Assembly: GCA_019096155.1 (NCBI GenBank)
Contig: JAHCVI010000003.1
Coordinates: 3,162,001 to 3,226,000, forward strand
Source: Staphylotrichum longicolle
Taxonomy: Eukaryota; Ascomycota; Sordariomycetes; Sordariales; Chaetomiaceae
Direction of reading: 5' to 3'
Length of the DNA stretch: 64,000 nt
The notes under the pieces are model-generated. The model worked only from the letters and a program-made list of their open reading frames with translations, did no database searches and had not been told where the DNA came from. The position numbers were made by a program, and so were the translations under genes. Below are positions 43,106 to 56,600 of this stretch, piece by piece; position 1 is the first letter of the stretch, and the number at the start of each line of letters is the position of its first letter.

Positions 43106-46100
43106 GGCGATCGTCGAGAGGCTCGTTCTTCGTGTCTTTGTTGGTAAAAACTGGTGCCGTCGACCCGCAACATCGAGGGGCAAGAAGAGCCAAGGTGGCG
43201 CAGATATGGCGCGTCCGTGATCACGAGCCGGACGGATCGATGAGTGCGTCGGCGCCGAGGAAATCACCTTTCCTTGACCAGGTGACTTAGGGCTGCGCAA
43301 CCCTCGGTCAAGAATCCCGAGGCCAGCGTCTCTGGAAGCTAATGGAGAGGGAAGACCTCACACCCAGAGGGCGAAGAAGAAGAAAAGTAGTCGCAGTCGG
43401 CCTGGGTCGAGAAAAACAGACCCTTGTCAGATGTTTGCCTTACTGCTAGACCCAACCCTCTTGGGCAAATATCATCATAGAGGTGTCCCCGGTCAATAAT
43501 AAGACGCTTGATCTGCTGCAGGAAGGGGGGTGAGCTGGGGTAGGCGGCAGAAACTCAAACCCCAGATGCTGGTGGAACGAGAAGTCGTAAGAAGCGCCAA
43601 TGGGGGGTCTGAGGAGGGTGATTATAGAGTATGGGGTGACTGGCGTAGCACTGGGTTGGGCTGGGTCTCCGCACAACCAGGGCAGGAAGAGGCCAGACAA
43701 GCCTCAGGTGGCGATCTCCTCGTAGAGTCAGGGTTCCTTCTGGAAAAGGGCTGTGTGGAACACGGGAGCGAGCGGACCGCCGGTGTGAGATGAGCGCCTC
43801 CTCTCTGTTAAGCTTCAGGGCGCCAGGAACTCGGCGCTTCTGGGTCGATAGGAAAGGCCTGCTGGGGAGGATGGGCAGAATTTTGATCTGCTGCAAAGCC
43901 GGTCGATTCTTGGTAGGGGCGTGGGTGTGTGCAGGCGGGATACAACTGTGACTGGGTATTCGTTGGCTAGATGGACACAGCCAAGATAACCGTACCCTCC
44001 CCCGGAATCTCACCCCTCAGGGCAAGAGGCTGTTGCTAACCCTGGGGCGGATACAGCCGTGAGCAACTCAGCGGCACTGATGCAGTCGACCCCGGGTGGC
44101 TCTGGCTCGGGGACTCCTTCAGGTCAGGGCAAGGGGTGGCGAAGGATGACGGTCGACTCTCAGAGGCGCCAAGGCGAGTCACCAACCCTGCTGCGGGATG
44201 CTACCGTTCCCGGAAGGACGAAGGAATGGGGAATCTCGATGTCCAGGAATCGCCTGCTTGTACCTGGGGTCGCAGCTTGAGCTATTGGTGGCTTACCGGC
44301 AGGGGGTTTGGGATGCGCAAAACCGGAGGATGTTCGAGGTATTGGACCACAGGTCCTGGCGCGGGAAAGACCGAAGATGGCGTCTGGAGGGTAACGAGAT
44401 GCGACCAGCGACTGATGGATGCAACAGTAACCCGAATGGTCAGCACAGACTGAATACCGCTGCAAAATAATACCCTCTGAGCAAAGGAGGCAGAGGCCTG
44501 TTGTTGTTGAGAGTAGATCACTGGGGATATTGTGAAGCATATTCGAACATGCAACCCGTTCAGCTCGATCTTATTAGTCGATCAGTCCATAACAGAGACC
44601 AGGCTCTATTGCCAGGGAATGCCGTCCAGGATTAGCTCGACCCCGGGCCGTCTAAGAGGCTGCTGGTGGGGGAAGAGAGGGGGGGGGGTGTCCGTCTTAG
44701 GCTGACCCTAGTCCAAGTCCGCTACTTTGTTGCTGTCACAGGCCATTGACCCCGTCCCGTCCCCTGGGATTTCCAATCTCTCGGGAAGGCATTTCAGCGA
44801 AAGAGGCAGGGCGCACAGAAATGCGCAGCCCTGGAAAGTCAAGCTGCTGTCGTCGAGCCGTCGGATTGTCCGATGGTAATACCCCCAAAGCTGGTCTTCT
44901 GTCTGTCTCTACTGTCTCCACGCTTTGCCTCAGCTCCCATGGGCCTTCGAGGTCTGGTCTTCGGAACAATTATGACAGTACGGGAAAAAGAGCACTGCCG
45001 GGTCTCCGCATACCGTATCGGCTGGTCCTTCCGACTGAGGCTCTCGCGGGTTGTTTTCCGCGGTCTGTCCTGTTGGGGTCCAGACACAACCACGGCGCGG
45101 ATCTTGTTAGTCCACTCTCCGCCAACGCCGCGCTAGAAAGCCTGTCTCCCTGGGTTGTTCCCCCTCGACAGGGTTCCGGCAGAAGGCGGGAGAAGTCTCT
45201 GCAAGTGGTGGGCTGGTCTGCTAGCGCAACTCGCTTGTTGACAGGGGTAGTTAACCAGATGCGTCCCAAAATCTCCTCGAATGCGACCGCAGAGCACAGC
45301 AGACGGCGGCGATGCAACGCATTCACGAAGTCAACCCGCGCGGGTGGGCCGCGGTTGGGGCTCGTCAGGAACAATACAGGGAAGGGATCGCATGTCTGCG
45401 AACGGCAGTTCAAAAGCGGGTGAGGACACCCTAGAACACGGACGCCGGCGCGATCTCGACAGCCTCGTGGTTTGATCGGCGGAAGCTGGCGACCGGTTGC
45501 GAACCCTCCCTCCTCATGTTGGCGGTTCAAGGTTCGTCTGATGTGGTCTCGGTGGTGCAGTGCGTCACTTGGATCTTCCGTTGCACAACGGCCGTTGGCG
45601 GTTGCATGGGTGTGGCCAGTCGCAGCTGGGTCCCCCTCGAAGGTCCCCCCTGCCAACGTCGATTCCCCACCGGGGCGCAAATCGTAGTGGGTCGCGGTGC
45701 CAAAGTGAGACATGGCTCCGATGTTGCGAAGGCCATGTGCAGCGAAAACACATGGCTTCCATGCCAGACGACGTCGAGGGGCCAACTTGTCATCATCATC
45801 TGCGTCCTATCCTTTCCAGAACCGGGAGCGTGCTGGGTGCACGGCCGCGCGGGCAGGCCGTTGCCAGCTTTCAACGTGGTCTGGGACGCATCTTTTTGAC
45901 ACCACACACCCATGCAGCCGGCGAACGCGCCAATCCAGAAGCAGTGGGCGCATGCAGGGCCCGCGAACATCGGGCCTGAACTCCCAAGGCCTGCCAGGGT
46001 CTGCGTCGCCCGTCGTCCAGACAGTGAAGCTGGTCCGCGGCAGTGGTGGAGCCGATCCGATCCGGAGCTGCGCAAGATATCAGGATGCATCGCTGCAGCA

Positions 46101-49100
46101 GTGACACAGGAGACGCGCCGCTGCAACCGCCGTGCCCCGGCGATCCGGCACTGTAATCTGTACCTGTATGGGATAGGTACCGTACCGCAGGCGAGGATGC
46201 AACTCCCGGCCGGTATTTGGGTATGGAACATGCAGAGCACGCACACGAGAACGTTGACGAAGGACCTCCCTGCCCTCCCTGCCCTGTGGACCTGGCGCTG
46301 CTCGAGATCAGTGAGCTGCCGCTTGAAGCCTGGTGTCGTCTGCACAGACCAATGGCTGGGGCAGCGGAATATAGCAGCCTCCAGAATATTTCAGACGCAA
46401 AAAGGAAGGACGGTAAGGCAGCGACTGCGTATTGCGAAATACCTACCATTTACGGCATCGAGATCTGAGCTGGCCGTGTTGCTGTGGGTGTGTGTGTCGT
46501 CGACCCCGGCGGGAGTGTTAATAGCACCACACCTCATCTTTTCAATGGGCCGAAGTCCGTCTAGAGCGTTGGAAACTGCTCCCACTAACGTGATTAGCAC
46601 ATCTTGTCCCCTGCGTACCACAGCAATGCGGACTGTGGTCTGCTAGGAGATACACTTCGGTGGCCCGGCATTTTGATTGCGTGGCAGTAATTGGACGACC
46701 TGCAAAGCGGACCGCGCCAAACTGGCTGGCCTGGGAGCTGGGGTCGAGGGCTGATGGGTGAATCAGTGATGCACCGAGATCACCTCGGCCCGTGGGTTGA
46801 TTGTGGAAATCACGGTCGAGGTGAACTATTGTATTGGCGCATGAGACCGCCCGCGGCCGTTATTTTGATGGATTGACGACGGGGCGTGCTTACTGCGTTG
46901 GGCCTCGGAGGACTCGAAAAACCTTGGAAGCGCAAGAGCGTGAAAGCTGCACTGCAGACTGCAGTGCACAGTGCCTGCACAGCAACAGAAGCGGTGGTGG
47001 TGGACCAGGACAGAGCGATCGAGTGCGAGGCAGCAAAAGTCGAGCCGAAGTTTGAAATCTCGTCTGCAGCACATCCATCGGCGTGGAAGGCGCTCCCCTG
47101 CCTATAAGTCGGGCAGATATTAATGATTGAGCGAAATACCACCTCGTACTTCGTACGTATGTACATCGCGAACAAATACCAACACCACCAGTGGCATGTG
47201 CAAGACGCCTTAACCTGTTCGAGTCTGTAGCAGCTTCAAGACGTCATGAGAGCGTTGCATTGGAGATGCATGGCGGCGCAAAAGCTTTCTCTCTGCCCTT
47301 GCCCGAAGTGGACGCTCGGGACCGGGGCGTCCTCCTTCCTGGGCATGGTCCCAACTTCTTTTTTTTCCACTTGCGACGCCTGGTGCGTAAGGTACATTCA
47401 CAGCAGGACACGGCTCACACCCTCTCCGCCAGGTTACCATCAGCTGGGTCCGTTGTGAGGCAGTGACCCGGCGTTGTGGTTCCTTGGAGCTTCTGGAAAG
47501 CTGCGACCCACAGACCACTCGAAATGAGTATTGGCTCTTGGGAATGAGCCAAGTTCATGCACCGCCAACCCCCAGAGCGGTGATCTGTCGGTGGAAGCTT
47601 CCGCAGCAGGGCACGCCCACGGCCCAACTTCCTTCAACGGCGAAGAGCGGAGAGTCTGTGCCACAAACCGGCCCGGGCTGCAGGGGCCGCTCCACTAGCG
47701 TTAGCGTCATCTCTGACTGGGATCTGTTCTGTGGGATCACCGGGATGGACCTGCAGGGCCCACCCTCAGCCTTTGTTGCGCAGCACACGAACTCCACGCG
47801 GTCCCCTGTTCCTCCCCAGCCTTCGTGTGCTGCGCAGGACATCCACTTCGACATCATCAATGGAAGTTCTCGATATGAACTTTTTTCTCTTGCCCTTGCA
47901 GCCCATCTGCACCTCCAAGTTTCCACGTATCCGTATACAGAAGGAGAGCCGGGGGCTAGTCGAACTGACGTATCCCGTGCATTGACGCAATCTCGTCTCG
48001 TCTCGCGGACAATTTCTCTCCCGTGAAGCTCTCACCTCAACTGTGTGCCCCATGGAGGGTTGATTGCGTGTCCTGCCGGTAAGGGCCCATGTGTCATGTT
48101 GATGGCCTCTTGCTCACCGAGGACTGACATGGAGACTATTCGTTGTAGGTTGTATTCTCCGAGCCTCTCTCGAATTGCCCTGGCGTTTCCCTCGTCGAGG
48201 TCTGAACCACGTTCAGCAACCTCCTCGACGATAGGTTCCATCCCTCTATCCAAGCCGAGATCCAAGCATCTATTTTTGAGTCGCGCATGACCGAACTCAA
48301 TCTCAATACGTCTGTCATAGTTGCCATTTCACTAACTGCTCTATCACGAGCTCCACAAGCTCTGCAGGATGACGGCATCTCCACAAAGAGCACTCAGCTC
48401 GTCAAATTCATGGGCAGCGGCTTGGCAGACTGGAGACGGCGATGCCGACTGCACTTCACTGGACAAGTGTCCACAGACGCGAGAACAAACCTTCTTCTGA
48501 TTTCTTTGGCTCCGGTCGCCTTCTTTCATTCTCAACACGTGCTCGAGTCACTCAGCCGTGATCTTCCAGGCGGCTCTGAGTCCTGGAGCCACCCCCCGTG
48601 CTTATCAAGTGGGAGTGCGTCGTGCCTTGCAGAGCACATACTCCGTACTCACTCAAGTACGAAAAGCTCGCAAGCAAGACCGCAACTTCTGCTATGATCG
48701 AACTTATTTGCTATAGCTTCATCTCGCATGCATGACGCATGCTTGACCAGAGCGGGTGAGACCGCCGTGCTCCGTCGTCGTCGCTGTGGGGTGCCGCAAG
48801 AGCCAGTCATGTGCCATACGAGGTTTCTTCGAGCCGGCCGAGCCATACGCAAAGTCCAATGTCACGGACTTTCAGCCGCCTCACCACATGGTTCCTTCAA
48901 CCCAACAGCTGAGAATGAGGCGAACCGCGGCACGGCACTTTCTTGCTGTCCTGTGTCCCGACCCCCCAACCTGGAAGTGATTTCCATTGAGACTAGCCAA
49001 GTGGTACAGCGAGAGACTCGCGCTGCTGAGCTGACCCCAGCAAAGGTGTTCGTTCCAATTCAGGGCCTACACACTTGTGGTTTGATCCCCCCTCGACAGA

Positions 49101-51160
49101 TAACGTTAAAGGAAGTCAACGCAGAGGGACAGCCGGATTCTAGCAGGCTTGATGTCTCCTGTGTAAGGCTCCGTCCCACCGGGCGCCGGGTATCACCTCA
49201 TTGCCATGGCTTTTCCGAGTGTCACATGGATACAATGTCACCGTAGCCCTGGACCAAGGATACGGCCTGGGCGTCAGGTTTTGCCTGGCACTTGTGCGGT
49301 GGTCCCGCGGCTGCGCTACCTCTCCATCGGGATTGTAGGTCGCAGCCTACCATCGTACCCACTCATCCCCTCTGTTTTGATTGTTGCTGTTGCATCACTT
49401 CACCAACGACACCTTATCGCATTTCCTAAAGAAGCGGCGCACATCCAGCCTGCGTCACGCACCGCGTCCGGGAGAAGACGCCACGAGCGAGCATCCATGG
49501 AAAACATTTGGGGTTAATTAACACATCACATATGCCCGTGCACCGGCCTTAGCATTCTTGCTCCCCGGCCCGCTGAGTCGACGGCTCCGGCCGCTACTTC
49601 GGGGCGGAATCCCGGAGTGGCGTCTTGGGACCAGCGGACACAGTCCCGGTCCCAAAATCCCATGGCCCCCCAAAACCCAATCACTGTGTCCTCTTGGGCG
49701 GATCGCTCCCGGCAACAAATCGGGTCGGCAGGGTTAAAGCCAATGGAATGCAGCCCTACGTCAAAATTGCCGGGTCAATTGGGGGCCACATCCGCCGGAA
49801 CTTCTGAGGATGCTGGTTGTTGCGCGGTCTGGAGCTCGGGATGCTCTGAGGGACGATGGCCGTGATGAGCCGGCATCAGCATCCCCTGACTCGTCTTCTC
49901 GCCCAGTTTCATGTTGACAGGTGTCTGGACTCTTCAAGCGCGGATCACTTCCGGGGACGCCGGGAAACTCTATTTTCGATCTGCATCTCGGTATCGGGTC
50001 TGTATCATCCTCTCTCGCGCTCAGCATGTACGGGAACTTGAGGCATGGACGGACGCACTTCTCCTCCCGCACGCAATAGAGAGGACATCCACCAAGATAA
50101 TGAGACATGGCGGAGACGCCATGCACATTACTCTCCATGGCATCCCATGGTCAGTTGTACCATTTAACCAGAGGCCCGAGATCCGCTCCTCGACCTGCGT
50201 GCACGCAGACGGCTCTTGCACGAAGTCTTCTACCAGTGTTTCAATGTCCTGAACTATTAACACGCACAACACACTCCGCTCCTCTAACACCACGGAAATT
50301 GCTGCTTACTCTGCTTTTCTTTGGCTTCCGTGCTTGTCGTCTTCGACAAGGTTAAACATCCCGCCTGCTCCCAACACTGTGTTTGGATTCAAAAATTCCG
50401 AGACATCCAGAGAAAACATCGTTATGCCTCTCCGACTATCATGGCTTCTTGGAGAGATTGATCCGCTTTTCAGCCAGCTCCCCCCCCCTTCTTCTCCCCT
50501 TTTTCTTTCGGAATTCACTCACGAGAGCCGGGCCTAGTTTCGGGGTTTTTTACCTCGTGGTTCCCGAAAACCTGGACTCTCCGCTAGATGGCTCGCTACC
50601 AGTGCCAAGGCAACCAGTGTCTACAGTTTGCGGCTCATTCGCGGTCCAAATCCGTCCAGTAAGCATGTCTGCAATCCCTCGCCCCAAGTTCCAGGTTGTT
50701 TTTTTGGATAAGTGGTAGGTGCAGGTACCTAGTGCGGGCAACTTGGTGTGTTTCTCCTTCCCTGTCTGTTCCTTTCCACTCTGTTCTTCTCTTCGCCCTC
50801 CTTTCCTTCCAATCTTACCCTTGCTGTTTCCATATCTGTATCGATAACTCTGAGTGCCATTTAGAACTCTTTCCTCCATCGGTAATCCTTAGGTTCAAGG
50901 AAGCAAGTCGACTTCCCCGAAGGCACATCCGTTGCTTGTACCCGTTCGTAAATTACAGGACGTCTGTGGCAACAACTTAAACAATTCATTGTATGAAACG
51001 TAACGCGATGGAAGTGCCGTCGTAAATTACCATTCTGAAACTTGAAGGGGGCATTGCTGGCTTTTGTTACAAGTTGCCTGCCATTGAATTGTTGGCCAGT
51101 AAATCGCAACCTCTCTTACACCTGACCAAAAATTGCGGCAGCAACACCGACAAATCGGCA
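43106..51160. other. 8.05 kb stretch with no supportable gene
   Basis: Upstream of two divergent genes. Both strands show many short overlapping frames without recognisable domains. Near 48.2-48.6 kb the plus strand encodes a protein-like run (NLLDDRFHPSIQAEIQASIF then ESRMTELNLNTSVIVAISLT), opened by a possible acceptor TTCAG; the antisense of 48.05-48.26 kb is also protein-like. Neither could be extended to a full gene. A 21-bp palindrome is at 46948-46968 and a G10 run near 44682. It may hold long 5' leaders or non-coding transcripts. Confidence 0.5.
46948..46968. repeat. 21-bp near-perfect palindrome with PstI-type half sites
   Basis: TGCACTGCAG, one central base, then CTGCAGTGCA: 10-bp arms that are exact reverse complements. 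Symmetric operator-like layout, about 3.8 kb upstream of the Zn2Cys6 factor start; no binding protein is known. Confidence 0.6.
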
Positions 51161-52868
51161 ATGGACGGGAGTACGGTGCCGCGGGGCGGACCGGTGATTG
51201 ATGCGTCCAGCGCCTTCATACTGCTCGTCACCATTGTTGCCTTTTTCTTGCCTCTCTTCATCATCTTTCCCCCAATCCCACCCTCCAAGCGCGAGGCAGT
51301 CCTGGACACACACTCGCAGATCGGCCTCGGACCATCAGAGTCGGGCCTACGCGGCCATCACACCGGCGATGATGCAGGCCACAGCGCAGTAAAGAGCCAG
51401 GGCGGCAGCCAGAATGGGAGCCAGAAAGGGACTCAGAACGGGAGCAACGCAAAGAGCCAGGGCAAAATCCGCAGCCTCTGGATCTACCCGATCAAGTCGT
51501 GCAAGGGCATCGAGGTGCGCCAGAGCAAGGTGCTCCCCACAGGCCTCGAGTTCGACCGTCTCTTCACCTTTGCCCAGCTCAAGAGCCCCTTCCCCGTCGG
51601 CCTGCAGGCCTCGGGCGACGAGAAGGGCGCCCACGCCTGGCATTTCATCACCCAGCGCCAGTTCCCGCTGCTCGCGACCATCCAGGTTGAACTGTTCGTC
51701 CCGGACATCATCAAAGCCCGCGGCCATGCTTCTAAGGTCTCCGAGCCTTTTCTCCTCGTCCGCTTTCCCTGGCAGGAACGGGGCCTCCGCGGCGTGCTGG
51801 GCTTGGTCGCGGCTAAGCTGGCGCGGGGATGGCGCGCCCGCCCGGAGAAGGAGTTCGTTCTGCCCGTGGCCTTCCCGCCGCAGGACGAAATCGACGCCCG
51901 CGGCTACGCCCACGAGGAGGTGACTATCTGGCGCGACACGGTGACGGCGCTCAACATGGAGACGGAGTTACCTCGGGAGCTTGCTCTGTACCTTGGCGTG
52001 AGCAACAGGCTCGGCCTTTTCCGCATCGACCCGGCCCGATTACGAAACGTCTACCGGTGCGCCCCGGCCAAGCATGACGCCGGCTACCAGCCTGTGGCGG
52101 GCTTTCAGGATGCTGTGAGTGAACAGCTACCCCTCCCCCGCATTTTTCTTATGTGCCGAGAGATGGCCCGATTGTCCCTTGTTTAGCTCCTGCTGCTGAG
52201 GCAATTGCGGTGATGATGATCGATGGCTGACGACGCGGCTTTTGGAAACCATCGTGCAGTATCCCCTGCATCTCCTGAATCTGTCCAGCGTTCGAGATTT
52301 CGATGCCAAGATCGACAAGGACGAGGCACTTCGGGTCCTGGATCCCAGGCGATTCCGGGCCAACATCATCAGTAAGTTCCACTACGGTGACATTTGGGTG
52401 GCACCACGACCGCTGTTGCTCCACAAGGGCTGACATCCATGCATAGTCGACGGCGGTGATACCCCTTATGAAGAAGAGACCTGGAAGAAAATTCGGCTCA
52501 TCCCAGGTCCGGGCAACAAGCACGAGAGCTCGACGTTCCATGTATCCTGCCGTACCGTTCGGTGAGTGCCTAGTCACCCCCTTCCCAAACCGGCTCTGTC
52601 TGGTTCGCAACCCACTGACATCCCACCTAGCTGCAAACTGCCAAATGTCGACCCGGACAATGGCTATCGCCACCCCGTCGAGCCGGACAGGTCTCTGAGA
52701 AAACACAGAGAAGTTGACGAGGGCGCCAAGCTCATGGGCTGCATGGGGATGCAACTGACCCCCCTATTCTCTAAGACCGACTCGCCCGAGGACCTCGAGA
52801 GCTGGGTCGAGGTGGGCATGTCGGTTGGGGTGCTGGAGCGAGGGCACCACGTGTACATCAGACAGTAG
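51161..52868 (+). CDS. Membrane-anchored MOSC-domain protein (mARC/YcbX-like)
   Basis: Molybdenum-cofactor-sulfurase C-terminal-like protein; MOSC relatives such as mARC reduce N-hydroxylated compounds with Moco. Predicted 472 aa, exons 51161-52114, 52260-52371, 52447-52561 and 52631-52868 (phases 0, 1, 2). A transmembrane anchor lies at ~18-38 (SAFILLVTIVAFFLPLFIIF), followed by a Gln/Ser/Gly-rich linker with repeated SQNGSQKGTQNGS units. The MOSC N-terminal beta-barrel starts at KIRSLWIYPIKSCKGIEVRQ and includes EFDRLFTFAQL and WHFITQRQFPLLATI. The MOSC domain contains NLSSVRDFDAKI, DPRRFRANIIIDG, ETWKKIRLIP, the CRTVRCKLPNVDPDNG segment whose Cys is the expected Moco ligand, and GCMGMQLTPL. 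An upstream in-frame ATG at 51074 would add 29 residues; 51161 places the anchor at the N-terminus. Confidence 0.9.
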
Positions 52869-53316
52869 GTAATAGATCTGGGGCCAGCAGGCAGAACGTA
52901 GATAGACTATACGGTGGACCGTTTGTGCTGTGATGTAGCATAGATAGAAAGGGGCTCCTCAAAATAGAAGAACAGTGCACAAATCGTTAGTTCGTTCAAG
53001 GACAGCACCGTCTGCAGTCATAGCCAAGTTGTGTACGTGAGTTGTCACCAAGACAAAACAGCCACATCAATACACCGACATGCTCTGTAGGGGATATAGA
53101 CAAAACAACAACCCAAACCAGTTGCATCTTTCCTCCATGCCCCGGTATCACCCAACCAACCAGACTCCAACACATTCTCATCCATAATTCCCACCACCCA
53201 ACCCAACCCAACCCAGCACACACACACACACCCAGCATGTACCCAACAACACACGCAGAGAAAGATAATCGAACCGAGGCCTGACAAGGGAGAGAGGAAA
53301 AAAGAAAGAAGAGAGA
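52869..53316. other. Convergent 3' intergenic with CCAAC and CA repeats
   Basis: Between the MOSC gene and SMC2 stops. Holds a CCAAC minisatellite (about 53195-53216) running straight into a CA repeat (about 53216-53231). No gene. Confidence 0.7.
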
Positions 53317-53632
53317 TCACCGCAAATCCGCCGGCGTGAGCGCCTGCACCATGCTCGTGCCCTCGCTGAAGCGGGTGCGGAAGATGCGGTTGGCGTTCTG
53401 GAACATGCCGTCCTTGAGCGAGACGACGATGAACTGGGAGCCGCGGAAGCGCGTCTTGATGAGCCGGCCAATGTTTTGCGTGTGCGACAGGTCGAGCGCC
53501 GCGTCCACCTCGTCGAGGATGTACATGGGCGCGGGCTTGAACTGGAGGAGGGCCATGATGAGGGAGAGGGCGATGAGGGAGCTGGGAAACTCGAGGTTAG
53601 TTTTTAAATCAAGTGCGTTATGGGAGAGGAGG

Positions 53633-53665
<33 letters not shown>

Positions 53666-56600
53666 GAAAACTGACCGTTGACCACCGCTCAGCTCGGTCA
53701 GGGATTGCTTCCAGACCTTGCCCAGGCAGACCTTGACCTCGAGGCCGTCCGAGATGGTCTTGCCCTCGGGCGGGTCGAGCTTGGCGAAGCTGCCGGGCAG
53801 CAGCTCGGCAAAGATCTGGCCAAAGTCGGCGTTGACCTTCTCCCACGTCTCCTGCAGCGCCTTCTTCTTGTAGTCGTCGAGGCTGACGATGGTCTCCTCG
53901 ATCTTGCGCTTGTCGCGGATCACGGTGCGCATCATGTGCTTGAGCGACACCTCCTTCTTCTCGACGCTGTCGATCATGTTCATGACCTTGGGGTTGATCT
54001 TCTTGCGCAGGCCCTGGCTGCGCTCCAGCAGGTTCTTGTGCGTCGCCTTGCACTCGGCAATGTTCTGGCCCTTGAAGTCGTAGGGCGTGCCCGTGCGCCC
54101 GAACTGATCGCGCGCGTCGCCGATCCACTCGTGCTCCTCCTCCATGCGCGTGACCAACTGCGCCGCGGCCTGCTGCTCCTTGTGGAACTTGTCGACCAGG
54201 TGGCCGAGCTTCTGCTTCTCGAGCCCTTCCTCGGTGATGCGCGTGTTCTTGGACCGGATGGCCTGCTCGAGGGCGCGCAGCTCGTCGTCAAAGACGTGGA
54301 GTTTGGTGCGTTCCTCGTCGAGCTGCGCCTGCGCCGTGTCGTGCGTCTCCTTGACCTTCTTTTGCTGCTGAATCAGATCTTCGACCTCCTCCTGCTGCGC
54401 CTTGAGGGCCAGATCAATCTCCTGCAGTTGCTCCCGCGCGGCAGCCAGGTCGCCCGAGACCTGTTCCGAGTCGAGCTGTGCGGTCTGGAGTTCCTTTTGC
54501 AGGGCCTTGTTCGACGACGTCATCTTCTCGAGCGAGGCCCGGAGCTTGTCAACCGAGGCCTGGAGCTCGACGAGCTTGGCGTCCTTGTTGTTGTCGAAGT
54601 CCTTCATGTCCTTCTCAACCCTCTTGACATCGGCAGTGGCCTCGGCATGCCGCTTTTTGGCCTCTACCACAGACTCTTTGAGTTGGGCAATCGTCTCCTT
54701 CATGTTTTGCACCTCTTGGATGATGGAGGAGGACGAGTTGCTGCCGATCTGTTCCTCGGCGAGCTTGATCTCGTGTGCCTTGAGATCGAGCTCCTGCTTG
54801 ATCTTCTTGGCCTGGTCGAGCCTCGACTTCTCCCGGGCAATCTGGGATTGCAGTTGTCCGAGTGATGCTTCCGCCTCCTTGAGCTGCTTGGTGATCTCGT
54901 TGAGCTTCTGTAGGGTGACCAGGACGCCACTCGAGTTCGGTGCACTGCCACCGGAGAGCGTCCCCGAAGGATCGTATGCGTCGCCTTCAAGCGTGATACT
55001 CCGCATCCGCACATTCGGGTCGAACGTTACGCGCTTGGCTGTCTCTGCATCCGCGCACACGAGAGTATTGCCGAACACATACTCCATGGCGGCTGAGACT
55101 TCCTCGTCAAATCCGACAAGGGACAGAGCCAAGTCCACCTTTCCAGGGGCAATCCTCTGCGCAGTAGCGACTGTTTGCGCGGACGCCTTGAAAGCGGCAA
55201 TCTTGTTCAAGGGGATGATGGTCACGCGCTTCCTCAGCCTTCCACCTTGCAGAAGCTGCGTGCCTGTAACTTCGTTGTCCACGACGACATTGTAGAGGCG
55301 CCCTCCAGCGCAGATCTCGAGCGCCGTGGCCGCCTGCGTGAACTGCTTGTCGAGTGTGAACAGCTGGGCCACCAGGCCTTTGACCTTGGACGGGTCAAAG
55401 TTGGGTACGGGGTCTGCGTAGTTGAAGTCGATGTTGGCCACCTTGCGCTTGAGGCCGTCGGATTCTTGTCGTAGGTTCCGGATGGTCTGCTGAAGGAGGC
55501 TTTCTTGCTTGTACATCTCTTGCTCAGTCCCCGGTTGGAAACCAAGCTTGCCCAGCTCCTTCTCCAGCCTTTGCGCCTGGTGCTTGAGCCCCTCGAGATC
55601 CTTGAGAAGTCCGGCATTCTGCTCCTTGGCTTTCAACGCGCGCGGTTCCTCCTCCTTGATCCGCTTCTCGAGATGCGCAATCTTGATCTTTGCTTGCTCC
55701 TGCTCCGTCACAGCTGCCGTGGCGCGGTTCCTCGCATCTTGCAGCTGCCCTTGGTATCCGTTCTCCTGTCCTTCCTTGGATGCAACACCCGTTTGAAGGG
55801 TCTGGAGCAGCTCTTCTTTTGACTCTGCCTCCTGACTCTGCTTCTCGGCGGCTTCTTTCGCAGCGTCGTACTTGGCCTTAATCTTCTCATACGCCTTGGT
55901 CTTTTCCTTCAGGGCCGCCTCAAGCTCCGCAACTGTCTTTTCGCCGGCTGTCCTCCGCTCCTGCTCTTCCGACATGCTGCTGCGTTTGAGGTCGACGACG
56001 GTGGCTAGACGGACCAGCTCGTTGGAATGCTTCTTTACTGCCTCCTCGAGTGCCTGCGCCTTGCCGCCCTTCCGCAACTCCTTGTCGCGTTGGGCCTTGA
56101 CCCGTTGCAAGTCCTCCTCCAGATTGGATATCTCGTTCTTGAGCCGTGTTGTGGATTCCTCCAAGTCCTTCTCGCGCTGCTTCTTCGCTTCGAGATCTGA
56201 GGCAGACTGCTTCAACTTCTCCTGGCATCGGACGTAGTCGTGAGCCACCACGACCCTGGTTAATCGCTCCAGGTCGTTTTGCGTCTGCTGGAAGTCGAGA
56301 AAGGCGCGCTTTTCGGTCCGTAGCTTCTCGAGTTTCGGTTCGATTTCGTCGCGAAGCAGCTCGGTAATTTCCTGGAGCTTCATCTCCTTCTTCCCCATGG
56401 TCTTGATGGCCTTGTCCCTCCGGTCCTCGAACATGCGCGTGCCGGCGGCCTCCTCGATCATGGCGAGAATCTCAACGGCCTTCATGTTCAGAACCTTGGT
56501 AATGCGGCCCTGCATGATCAGGAAGTTAGGGTTGTTGATGTTCAGCTGCACCGACTGGAACAAGTTCTGGACCGTCTGCTGCTGCGCACGGTGGCCGTTG

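Noticed and set aside
44970..46345. Two ~270-codon minus-strand frames
   Set aside because: They overlap plus-strand frames of equal quality, have many Cys/Arg/Pro and no conserved motif.
53678..54865. 395-codon plus-strand Leu/Val-rich frame, apparently membrane-like
   Set aside because: Antisense of the SMC2 coiled coil; Glu/Lys codons read as Leu/Phe on the opposite strand.
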